Positions 12,014 through 23,364 of a stretch of DNA of 64,000 bases are shown here, one piece after another. The stretch covers positions 22,727,175 to 22,791,174 of the forward strand of contig JBANSL010000018.1 in assembly GCA_037127255.1 (NCBI GenBank). Reading direction: 5' to 3'. Position 1 is the stretch's first letter, and each line of letters begins with the position of its first letter. Below the pieces are notes generated by a model. That model made no database searches, had not been told where the DNA came from, and saw only the letters and a list, made by a program, of their open reading frames with translations. The stretch is from Persicaria tinctoria (taxonomy: Eukaryota > Streptophyta > Magnoliopsida > Caryophyllales > Polygonaceae). The position numbers were made by a program, and so were the translations under genes.

Positions 12014-13189
12014 TTAGGTTGTGCAATTCGGGTACACAAGGGTCGAGTGTGTGTTTTGAAAACCGCCCACGAGTTTCAAGGACTTTTTGAAAAGGATTTA
12101 GAGGGGCAAAATGAATTTAATGTGCTTAACTAAAATTGGACTAAGTAATGAACTCGAGTTGTAATAAAAAAGGAGAATCGACAAAACGGGGACACGATTG
12201 GGTAGTAAAGGCGCTAGACCCCCCCTATTGGGTGTAGTTGGGAACGGTAGGCAAAATACTAGCTTGCTCTTTACAGAGGGTCCGGAAGACTCCAAGGAGA
12301 TTGCACCAAGGTGGTTGGAGTGGCGAGTTAGGTAGGATCGCGAGGTTTTTGCCCCTCCGGTCAGTCGCTCCTTGAAGAGCGACATTAGATAGCTTGATGT
12401 GCTTTATATATTGAGACTGAGTATGACCTCCCTCGAAGGAGTTCATTATAATTGTCATTGACTAATTCTATGCTGAGTGCTTGATCTGCTAAAGTCTGAT
12501 TGGTATGCCTAACAATTAAATGTGTTTCGACTGATCTGTACAAACGGGATAGTGGGAGTACCCTTAATTCTATGTGGTCAACCCAGCTTGTGTGAAATAG
12601 CCCCTTCCACTATGTTTGTTAACCCTTTGACGGTTCTATCGAGTCTTTCTCCCGGATGTCAGTATCTTTCATCGGAATCGGGTTGGTAAACACATTGCGT
12701 CAGAAACTCATGTATGTATATGGAGGTTGTTTGAGTGAGTATTGGAAGATAGTCCTTGATGTCATTTTGAGTCAAAAGTAAGGTGTTTCCGGGGTTGTCT
12801 TCCTTGATTCTTATGATGATCAACCGAGGTTTTCTTACCACAAAGAGTCGTACGTACCAAGGTCCCACGAGAAATAGGGGTGATGAGTCAGTTCGGGAAG
12901 GTCAATGGTTGCCCTTAGGGATCTCTGTCCGGTTGTAATGGTGACTCTCTCTGAACTGCATGACATGATTTTGTAACCTCCTGCATGTATCTTGCAAAAT
13001 GCTTAATTGTAAAATGTTGCTCATGTTATTACATCTGTGATTAGTTACATTGATCAAGTCTCGTGTTATGTCTCACTCTCTATCGTGATTACGTTGTCAT
13101 AGCATGCCTACTTGACTTATTATATTAATTGTACTAATGATTGATTGGAAGCATATAAACCACATGATATAAACCTACATGATAATTGT

Positions 13190-15370
13190 TTTCTCCTGGG
13201 TTAGGTCCATGATAGTGTGATAAACTCTTCTTCGTATGAATGCCTGTAAATGATATCTTTAGCATACTAGTGGATGAAGCCTTGATGCTTATTACTCGTT
13301 TTATGACAAGAATCTACAACATGCCCATCTATTTTGTATTCATCAGATTAATGATTGTTGGTTGTTTTCACTTGATATTGTTGTGTGATTAGTTGCGTTG
13401 GATGGGGAATATGTGGTATAATTGAGTCTTGATGAATGCATGCTATAATGTTCATGATGGCCATTGTGTGAGTCCAAGTTACACGTGTTATGTCTCTATC
13501 ATCCCATCATGCCCTACTCAGTATGTTGCATCGTCATACCAATGCATGAATGTAAATGTCATGTGTAGGAAGTCGCATAATTAATGTTCTCCCTGTAAAT
13601 AGGTTCATAATAGTGTGATCGTTCAGTTCTAGTGTCATGATAGAGTGAGTTACATACTTGATGAATATGTGTTATAACTTGATGTCAACATGCCTTATAT
13701 GATACGTAATTCCCAGTACATGTTAAGATGATGATCCTTAATGTAAATTTGTGGTTGTATGACATTCTGTACCCATGCTTGCCCCATTACTTAGGTCCCG
13801 TGTTGCATCTTGCTTCTTGTCCTGATTATATGTCGCCTTTGTATGTCTAATTGACCTGTTGTATTGGCCGTACTAACGACTGATTTGAAGCATGAATTGC
13901 ATGATAAGTGTCTGTATATAGTTATTGTCTTCCCCTAGATTAGGACCATGATAGTGTGCTACACTTCCCTTGTACGAATGTCGTAAGATGATTTTCCCTG
14001 CATGATTAGTCGATGTTACCCGTGGTTTGTTGACTAAATTAGTAGTTCAATTGTGATAATGCTATTTGACGTGATGTCTTGGTAAATGCATACCTTATTC
14101 AAACGGTTGTTGAGTTGGAATGCATACCTTGTATGCTAGTCATATTGCCTATTGCGTAGGCTTGCATTATGAATTGTTATATTCCTTCCATGCTTCTATA
14201 CCTACGAGCTATGTTAATATGATTTCTTGCGCATCGATGTGTTGGTAATTCAAGCGCATGTATATATCGAATGTCATGTTGAGCCTTTAGTATCATGTAG
14301 GACCATTAGTTGTGACTTGTGCGAATTTATACCTTGCTTGCATTATTGCTGATTCCCTCTCGAGCTAGGTCCCTCATAGTGTGATCCTTCCCTCTTTCTA
14401 TCACCTTGAAATATCTTACTCATGAAAATTAGATTGATGTTGAATTCGATGATCAATTGTTTTCTGTGATGGTTTATCCTAGCATGCTTACATGTTATCA
14501 CTCGGTAGTGTTTCCCTATTCTCTTATGAATTCCTCTAGTGCTGGCATAGATGTATGACTTGGCACCTCGCATGATTACACACCACGTTATATCATTTTG
14601 CATATGCATGACGCATGAATGTTAAAATGAATTTAGTTGAGTTACCTTGATTGTGGTCATGGTTCGATATGTGCTAGTAGTATCCTGTAGGGCTTATGGT
14701 TTCCAATATGACTCACTAAATGATTACATGTTGTACCTATTCTATGATGTGATAACTACTGTACCTTTATATGTGTCCCATGATGATTCGTTCCTAGCAT
14801 GATTATAATCTATTGCCATGATGTCCTTCTTGTTACTTTTGATGATGCCTCATGTTTCGTGAACATCCTATTGAACCCCTTTTAATGACTCTTGACTATG
14901 CTTGTATCACATTATGTGTCGCTAGTATCATGTAGGACATGCACTTTCTAAATGTACCTCATCATATGATTACGTGCCATGCTTGACCTACTATATGACC
15001 AGTGTGTTCGGATGAGATAGTTACTAGGTTGCTCCTATATGTTCTCGTATGACACTTAATCTAGTTGTTATGTTACACCTCACCATGCCATATTTGACCT
15101 CACCTATTGATGCATACACCATGCTTGTGCATTCTTTCATATACACCATACTCGTCATCGTCGTTAAATCCCACATGACCTCGAATCCTGCATGATCATT
15201 CTTGATTCCGCATAACTTGCTTAAGTTGCTAGGCATATCTGCTTTCATGGAATAATAGACTACTATCTTGTCTCGCATGCATCAGTATAGGAATCGATCG
15301 TGTCGTTGGGAATGAATACGAATGTTGCTCCCCTGAAATAGGTACCTGTTAGTGTGGATTAGCGTGATTG
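13190..15370 (+). repeat. Degenerate ~340-420-bp tandem array inside the LARD
   Basis: A module close to TAGGTCCATGATAGTGTGAT, preceded by a CCCT-containing block, recurs near 13203, 13601, 13942, 14366 and 15340. A second module, GTATCATGTAGGAC, recurs near 14290, 14677 and 14925. A third, GATT(T/G)GAAGCAT, recurs near 13144 and 13873. The spacing is about 340-430 bp or multiples of it, consistent with an old tandem duplication series. Confidence 0.65.
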
Positions 15371-17463
15371 ATATGCTCCATAATGAATTCGTGTTTGCTT
15401 GTCGCGATTATAACTTAATGGACTTCCATAAGGGCATCGTTGCTATTCTCAGGTCAGAGTTTCGCCTCTAGTTGTCATCCTTAGGGTTGGTGTGTGTTCG
15501 TTCCGAAAGGAACATTGGGTTGTCTGCTCTTGTCCCTCCCCTATCTTCGCTAACTTGAACTCCTACACGACACGTTGGACGATTGACGACATGAAAGAGG
15601 AAATGGGAAGTCTGATAGCGATAGAGCAACGCCGCGAAGGCGTGGGCCCATAACCCATAGGCCTCAAGATCAACGATTTCGGCAGGACAAACACGTTTTG
15701 AGGATGATGATTACTGGGTACGATATGACTTACAAGCGAGAGTGTCCTCCCTTCTAACTCTTAATCCTCTCTGAATTAGTTGATGATGGTATTTCATTGA
15801 TATGACGATGGAATTTATGTGTTGATGTGCTGACCTGGTAATGAATCTTGCATGATCATCCATTGTCTATGATGATATGATTCGATGTCTTATAGTTTTC
15901 ATGTACCATGATGTTTCGATGTTTTCCTACCCTATATTGCTAAGCATGATCTGAACTCTTGTGCCTATAAAAGTATGAACTGCGAATGCTGAGGAACCTG
16001 AATTGTTATCTGATAAGGCTATGTTGAAACTTGCTAGCTTGAATTGACTATGTTCATATGTGGTGTTTTGCAATAATTTTGAGCATAATAGCAAATTGAG
16101 ACTTGTTGACTGATGATAATTTGGTAATTTTCTTGCTTACATGACTTGTTAATATGTACTGGCATGATGTTAGATAGCGACCATGAGAAACTTGGTATGG
16201 AACGATACTACATGTTGATACGCAATATTGAAATATAGTTGAAAGTGACAAATGTTATCATGATATATTGATGCTTTGCTATCCTGTTATGTTGTTATAG
16301 AAGAATGTTAGGATGTGTTGCGATAGGATATATGAGATAATGATGTGTTATTATATGAAAGCATGATGTTGTATTATATAGTTAAGCATGATTATTGATA
16401 CGTTAAATGATGAACATGACTCAATGGTGCCTGGTTACTAAATGATCGTCATTCGATATTATGATGAGTTGAGGTGATGTCTTTTAGGGCATGCTGACAT
16501 GTTGGTGAATTATATACTACTTGAACTTCCTTTTCTGAATCTTAATAGGCATGGCCTTGATGTGTTGATATGTTGACATGATAAATCTGCTATGACTGGT
16601 TCTACTTGTAGTGCGATGTTATGCGATTTTGAGAATTGATGTGTACTGACATACTAACCCTGTGACACTTAGCCCATTGATCTCTTGACATGTGTGCTTG
16701 CATGATAACTTATGAGAATTCGATCATGGACTTGTGATTCCTTCAGTATGATGTAGATATGCCTTACGACTCGTGGTATGATGTTGAGATTTAGTTATTG
16801 CTTTGGACATGTTCCGAATGGATGGTATGATTTATGTTATAGGGTAAAAATGTTATGTGGTTGAGATTATCATGATTGATGTTGAGATTTGCCACATGAG
16901 ATGTGGCTGATGATGTTATGAGTTGATGAGTTGGTTCCTTTTGTTCATACTGAGTGGAGAATGATGATTGATCTGATTCGGAAACTAGGAAGAGAATATG
17001 AGATTAGTCTTTAGAGGTGGATGATTCCACCTCTCGTGATGTGAAATTGCTTGACTAACGTCGAATTTGAAGATTTGAAACGGATTTGAAAAATACTAAC
17101 TTGGATTTTAAAAGAATAAATCCTATCAAGAATTTTAACGATTTCGAGGTCAATATTTCCATTTGCAAAACTCTTTTGAATCATTCGGGACTGGATTTAC
17201 ATTATGACGCCTCACGAAGTGGATAATAATATTTGAGTTATGATATGGCCAAAGAGTCGGAGTAAGGATGTGATAGGGGCCCATATTACATTCTTACTAC
17301 GGTCTATTGGGGATATTATGATCACGGCAACGGTACTGTGAGGATCTCATAGGGGCACTTATGAGGTGTTCACGGGATCAATGACATGATCCTTGGACTC
17401 ACCAATTTCAAACTTCATCCCCGGTTTTAAGATTTTTTTAGTCTCGAGGACGAGACTTGTTTT

Positions 17464-17476
17464 TAGAGGTGGATGA
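17464..17476 (+). promoter_or_regulatory. Polypurine-like tract before the LARD 3' LTR
   Basis: TAGAGGTGGATGA directly abuts the 3' LTR start TGTAAAGG and is the expected site for plus-strand cDNA priming. It is less purely purine than typical tracts. Confidence 0.6.
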
Positions 17477-20324
17477 TGTAAAGGCTCGGATTTTCAAATC
17501 CTAATTTTCTGGAATAAGAGAATTAAAAATGAAATTAAGTCGGTTTTAAAACTTGTTTAGCGGATTCCGACCGGAGTATAAATTTAACGAACAATTTCCG
17601 TTCTTTTACCTCAAAAATTCAAAATAATTATCGTGGTGTGTTATCCTTTTCGATTTTATAAATCTAATTAATCGAGAAAACGAGATTCAAAGAAACTAAC
17701 TATCACGAACTAATTTCGGGGTTCAAAATTCGCGTATTCGTGATTTATATCCGGGTATTTGTTTAACCAATTCAACACATTACCCTCACCAACTCCCTCA
17801 CCCCACCATACATCTTCAAAAGTCATCCCTCTCCCCGTCATTCTGCATTCACATCACCCTCATCACCATCACATTCACCAACTCCCTCTCCCTCCATTCC
17901 CTTGCTGACCATCACCACCATCGTCACTTTACCATCACCACCACGCCTTCACCATCTCCACGTCTCCTAACATCACCTTCCTCCATCGGCGTCGGTCCCG
18001 TTCACGGCATCACCAGCCTCCACCTCCGCAATCCTCGATGAGCAGAAGCAGCAGCAGGCCGAGGGACCTCTCCGACGTCCATCACCTCCGCCCAGGAACT
18101 CCCCAGCACCACCACCGAAGCCCTTTCCCCTGTTCGAGCGCGAACAATCTTCCGGTAAGCCGTTCTCCTTCGTTTCCGATCCAAATCACCCCCGAGCTCC
18201 TCCATCCCACTCACCAATGTCCGGTGTAGGTCCGACGAGCCATCGCGAGCCTCCGACGACGCCCAGAACTCCGATCGAGAGCTCCGAAGTCGCGAACCCC
18301 CTCGGTGAGCTTCCACCTTTCCCTTCTCTGTTTTGAATCGATTCGGTCCTTGGGTCGGGCTATGGGCGAGTGGCGAGTGAGCGAGAGCTGTGTGCGGGGA
18401 GTCGGGAGAGCTCGAGAGCTCCGGCGAGCTCGAGGGCAGCGCGGCGGGCGAGAGGGACAGCGTGTGCGAGGAGGGTCGAGTGAGGCGCTGTGGGCGGGGC
18501 GCAGCTGATGGGAGGGTCGAGCGAGGGTGAGTCTGCGAGAGCGGTGCGAGCAGCGTCCGAGCGGGGCGAGTCCAGGCGCACTGGCAGGGCTGTCCGAGGC
18601 GGCCAGCGTCGAGCAGCAGGCGGGAGCTGCAGATTCCTTCGAAGTTGGAGGAGGAAGATGGAACACGGGTCCCACCCTTCATGCCCAGTCAGCGCGGGGC
18701 CCACCTCCTTTGTGTTATTTTGTTTTGGAATTGAACCGGGTTGGTTGAGGTTTAGCGGGTTCGGTTCGGTTTGGGTTAAAAGCGTTGGTTCGGTTCGGGT
18801 TATTCGTTATATATTTATTTATTTAATTTATTAATTAATTGTTTAACCGATTTCCGATAATTGATTATTCAGAAATTGATTTGTGTGTCGGTATTTAAAA
18901 AGGGGTCGGTTTTAAAGTATATAAATCGAATTATTTTGTAACGGTTGAAAGTTACTTAAATCCCTAGAATGGTGATTTTAATTAAAGTAAAGTATGTCGG
19001 GATTATTTAAATGGATTTTTTTTGAAAGTATTTTTAAAGATTAAATATTTTATAAATTAGAAATGGCTAAGTATAAACTTGAAGTAATTGTTTTGGCTAA
19101 CAACTGGACTAGCGAGTGAGATTTTATGGATTGAAGTATGATTGAGTCAGTTATGGAAATGACAATGGAATAAGATGATATAAGATGTTGCCATAAGTTG
19201 AGATAAAGAATGTTGATGATGCTATGATTAATGGATTGGTGGGCATGTTATGTAGTGGTAAATGGATCCCGTTTTGTGCAGTTTACTTATGCATATTTAT
19301 TAATAATTGCTAGGTGATCTGTAACCTGCTTGCTTATATCTTGCTGCTTTTCATCTTGCTGATCTGCTACTCCAGGTAAGTTCTTTGAACTTACTCATGA
19401 TGGGCGCTCTATGCACTGGGTGTTATATAGTAGGCTAGTGTCCATGCACCATACGACTTAGAATCATGCTTAGGAGCTAAAATGAAAATCATATGATTGC
19501 TATATGTCCTTGCAAGAGAACGGCCGTTATCTGTGATAGTCCTAGAGTCTTTGCTAGGGTCATAGGGTAGCCCAGCCTCATCGGGTACCCTGGGTCAATC
19601 GAGTCTATATGAGCATGATATGATAGCCCAACACCATCGGGCAAGCGATGATATGATATGATATGATATGATGATGCCGTGGGTTGTGCACCACCACGAG
19701 GAATTTGCTATGCTATAGCACCGAACTGGCCAGTGTCCGCCCTATCGGAAGGGGGGTGGAGGTACGAGAGGGACATGCCACTTGGCATTCTGTGTGGATC
19801 CATTTATCGCTTTCTGCATTATATTAAACTGTCAATATATATACGTGATTTAATTTACGCATGGCATTACGCATTTCATCTTAAGAGTAGGATGCTTATT
19901 ATATGCCTCTCAGAGTGTGTTTACATACGCGCATGAGTGACCTGATGATTGACCCAGATCCCCCTCATTTTTTTTAGATTCAGGTAATCACTAGCCGTTA
20001 TCGTTGCTTATGTGGATGCTTGGCGGGTTCAGACTTTTGGCGTTAGATCGAGAGGTTGAGAGACCACCACACTTCCTCTCTTTTAATACTCCCTTTCGGA
20101 TGGTATTTAAACTCAACCTTATTTTTGCTTTCGCTCGATTTCACGATTAGACTAAGGCAGGTATTTGATCTCCAATGGATCCGCGATCTTTAAGGGTTCG
20201 AAATCCCTTCTTTTAGTACAAATATTTTGTTTTAAAACTCAACCCGTACCTGAATTGCAAGATCCGAACAAGGGGTTTTATCCCTTGAAACGTAACCCGG
20301 AAATCATAATTCCGGGCCGTTACA
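17477..20324 (+). repeat. 3' LTR of the LARD
   Basis: This is the second copy of the 2,848-bp LTR, identical to the first in the blocks I compared, including every translated shadow frame. It is followed by the ATAAG duplication. Confidence 0.95.
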
Positions 20325-20862
20325 ATAAGAATTGAATGATTTTGAGTTATATAATAACCTATGGTTTATTTGGTTCAAAGAGAGTCATTATGAAATTGTA
20401 ATAAAGTATTAATAAGCTTGAACAACCAATACTTTATTAAATAATCTAACATATATAAAATAAACAAATAAACAAAAATTATTACATTAAATAACGATAA
20501 ACATGGATATAATTAGTGGTTTAACAACAACTTATTTTAAAATTTAAGAAACATAAATGAAAATTTCATTTCTAATAAAAATATGATTGCTAAACCTTAT
20601 TTTAAAATAAAATTGAAACTATTAATATATTTTACAATTTACATCTCCCCATAGATTTTAATACAGTATCAAAAAATGGTTACCTTTTTTTTTTTTATTG
20701 AAAGTAACGGTTACTAAAATCTAAATAACTACTTGTTTAGTTAGTTTTTTTTTAAAAAATTCTTTTATATAAAAATAAATTCCAAATGGAGGGTTTTCAT
20801 CGGAGGTGTAGGAATTTACACATACACTAAGTGTATGTGTATCACCCTCCTTGTGCAAGAGT

Positions 20863-22700
20863 TACAGATTGATCAAGTCATAGAACAGTCACTACTAACC
20901 TTTGGAATATGATAGTTTCATATTTGGAACAAACTTTTTAAATGGATCTAGTATCTTGTTCATATTTTCTTCGGGACACTCTCAATGAATCTAGTTTCAT
21001 ATTTGGAACAAACTTTTAAAATTGAAACAAATGACTTGATCAATCTGTAACCTTTGAACAATGATTTCGATGATGGATCTTGCGAAGAAGAGGATGAGGA
21101 GGAAGAAGAAGATGACGATGATGATGACGACGACGGCGACGAAGACGAATCGTCAGCCAAGAAATCAGGATCCTTCCAATGGTCACTATCAGCCCAATCA
21201 TCATATTCTTGAGTATTTTGGCCTGAACCTCAATCACCAACAACTTTATTTGTGACTTCACGTATTCTATCTCCATCTCCATTCCTACCAGTTGCATATG
21301 CTTCCTTTGCAAGGTCGACCACAGTTGAAATTGATGTGGCCAACACTTTCATCTCAGCCCAAAATCTGGCATTTATGGGCTATAAATATAAAACAGAAAA
21401 ATTACATTATTTGATGATGTTAATAGAGAATACCTAATCATTATAAAAAATCTTGAACCTACCTACAAATATAACTCTAGGTTCAAGACTTTAACATCTT
21501 GAATCTAATTACAAACCTTGAACCTAAATTTTGTTAAAAACCTAAATCTTGTACATTTAATTTAAGATAGGAATTCAAGGGTTTATATAACAATTTGGTT
21601 CAAGTTTTTTTTAATCTTGAACCTACTTAAATTTTAGGCAGCACACCATGAAAAGAGAATGAATATAATAGTAACATTACAAGACATGATTTTATAATAA
21701 CTATGGGTTCAACACATCATGAAAAGAAAATGAAGTTAGTATTAACATTACAAGGTATGATTTTAGACTAGATACAACTATGGGTTCAGGATTATCAAAC
21801 ACTTTAGGGATTTATACAACTATGGGTTCAAGATTTTTAGATCTTGAACCTATAGGTAGGAAACACATCATGAAGAGAAAATGAATATAGTTGTATTCTC
21901 ATCTCTAGTTGTATTCTCATCTCTCGCCTCTTTGAGTCTGCTACTTGCCCAGATGTTGAGATAGATAGACATCTTTGTATTCTCATCCGCAAGGATGCTC
22001 TTGGATGGTGATCTAGTAGGGACTAGCCCCATCCAAATCCTTACTTTACTTGTATCCAAAAAAAAAAGAGAAAATGAATATAGTAGTAACATATTTGATA
22101 AACCAACATGAAAGGTACAACAACGGGGACTATTAAACACTATGGAGGCAATAAATCATAAAAAAAAAAAGATAATAGTAACATTACACGATGTCATTTT
22201 AAGGTTAAATATAATTATGAGTTTAGAATTTTTTTTCTTTTACATTACAAGATTTTCTACTAATATAACTAGGAATTTAGGGCTAGGTATAATACTTCAA
22301 AGATTGTCTACAACAACATACCATTTTTTCTTTGACATTTTCACAATCAGGCACAATTGGTATTTTAGGTATATCTCGCATAATATCTTGTGGATCAGCT
22401 TCTTGGTTATTATTTTCAATAATAACCCGTGGAAGCACTCGACCTGTAATAAATATATTTGTAAGAATTTTTATAAAACATTTTAAAATAACAAGTTCAA
22501 GATTATTTCAGTGATAATTGTGAAGGTTGTTATACCTGTACCAAAGCCATCTTCATCCTTCATTTCCATATTTTGTCTGTTCATCATTTCTTTTTCACTC
22601 CATGAACGAAAAGAAGGAATTGACCGAGGGAAGTGTTTGCCTCTATATTCCACCCTATCAAGATAAAATAGCTAATAGAAAACATATAGATATTAATTAA
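20863..22700 (-). pseudogene. Unrecognised decayed locus with exon-like blocks
   Basis: Three protein-like blocks read on the minus strand. 22680-22532 encodes a stretch containing FPRSIPSFRSWSEKEMMN and ends at a GT donor. 22450-22320 encodes RVLPRVIIENNN...IPKIPIVPD. 21375-21040 encodes MKVLATSISTVVDLAKEAYA...DDWADSDHWKDPDFLADDS followed by a long Ser run (Asp/Glu-rich on the opposite strand), with one in-frame stop. Between them (about 21640-22240) lies a diverged minisatellite with CATGAA(A/G)AGAAAATGAATATAGTAGTAACATTAC units. I do not recognise the family; it could be a transposon gene or host gene remnant. Confidence 0.35.
21891..22065 (+). mobile_element. 5'-truncated LINE 3' end (175 bp) with poly(A) and 18-bp TSD
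   Basis: The segment ends in a poly(A) run and is flanked by direct repeats AAGAGAAAATGAATATAG at 21873-21890 and 22066-22083. Its body matches, on the same LINE sense, the 3' untranslated end of the minus-strand LINE near 48531-48670 (GGATTTGGATNGGGCTAGTCC in the complement). This is a classic severely 5'-truncated L1-type insertion. Confidence 0.88.
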
Positions 22701-22820
22701 AATACAATAATTTATTAAAAGAAATAAAATATAATCGGTAGAAATATATTTAAGTAAACAAAAGTTTGGAGGTGTCAAAGAGAAAAGGGCTACTCTTTCG
22801 ATAAATTATCCTTGAAGTGG

Positions 22821-22876
22821 AAAATTTTGGACCATTTCTCGATGTGTGCGTGTCATCCTTGCGCAGGGGCCATGCT
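22821..22876 (-). ncRNA. U6 snRNA 3'-half fragment (pseudogene)
   Basis: On the minus strand the sequence reads AGCATGGCCCCTGCGCAAGG, then ATGACACGCACACATCGAGA and AATGGTCCAAAATTTT, matching the conserved 3' half of U6 spliceosomal RNA with one or two changes. The 5' half (cap stem, ACAGAGA box) is absent; sequence beyond 22876 departs from U6. No USE or TATA element at U6 spacing is expected for such a fragment, so it is non-functional. Confidence 0.88.
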
Positions 22877-23364
22877 GTATCCCTTTTAGCTGAATGAGCA
22901 TTTGCAGTTTGTTATGTAATTTGTTGGGATAGGATATTCAGTCATAAGTCGCCAATGGTTCAGAATTTCAACTGATCAAAAAGAATTTCAGAACAAGATA
23001 AATTTATAGTTGGATCATGTTACATGAGCTACTTCTGGTTCTAATATCATACACAAACACACACTCTATCCAGAGAATACTGGAGTATTCTATTCTACAA
23101 ACAACATTTACTTTGGACTACTTTCCCTAAGCTCACCCTGAAGTATATCACCTGAAATGAGCTATGTTGCTAAAATATGGGGAAAGACGAGTTTCTATCC
23201 CTTTGTCTTTGTAAACCCATCCCTCCTAATAATAGTCACACACATTCAAAAGTACAGCATGCCATGGTGATACTATCTCTCACTATGATAATCTCCAAGC
23301 AAGTAAGTGTGCTTTTCAAAATGATAGTATCAGCAAACTGAAGTAGAAAATACCTATATCTGTC
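22877..23364. other. Spacer downstream of the PPR gene
   Basis: There is no coding signal. Part of it is presumably the 3' untranslated region of the minus-strand PPR gene, whose stop codon is at 23365-23367. Confidence 0.4.

Larger units (their letters stand above)
11998..17476 (+). other. Non-coding interior of the LARD
   Basis: No open frame here resembles a retrotransposon protein; the longest ORFs are under 100 codons. The sequence is enriched in TGATG and CATGAT words. A degenerate array occupies about 13190-15370. A copy of the pre-LTR motif TTTAGAGGTGGATGAT occurs at about 17010, some 450 bp before its counterpart next to the 3' LTR. The segment probably supplies packaging signals and acts as spacer RNA. 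Confidence 0.8.
9150..20324 (+). mobile_element. Complete LARD-type LTR retrotransposon, 11,175 bp, TSD ATAAG
   Basis: Two 2,848-bp LTRs bound a 5,479-bp interior. Identical 5-bp target duplications ATAAG flank the element (9145-9149 and 20325-20329). LTR ends are TGTAA...TTACA, extended as an imperfect inverted repeat (TGTAAAGGCTCGG / CCGGGCCGTTACA). A primer site complementary to initiator Met-tRNA lies 4 bp inside the 5' LTR. The interior has no gag, protease, RT, RNase H or integrase reading frame, which defines a large retrotransposon derivative needing proteins from a partner. The LTR termini and the residual CTCGAGGACGAGACTTGTTT before the 3' LTR resemble Tekay/Del chromoviruses; that assignment is inference. 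Confidence 0.93.
8562..20862. mobile_element. ~1.1-kb TIR element (two halves) into which the LARD inserted
   Basis: Imperfect inverted repeats of about 58 bp lie at 8563-8622 and 20803-20862. Both contain CTTG..CAAG at the outside and a palindrome inside (left TACACGTACACTTGGTGTATG; right ACACATACACTAAGTGTATGTGT at 20818-20840). Removing the LTR element at 9150-20324 leaves about 1.1 kb of AT-rich, non-coding DNA between them, so this reads as one older non-autonomous element split by the LARD. I could not identify its target duplication or superfamily. Confidence 0.5.
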
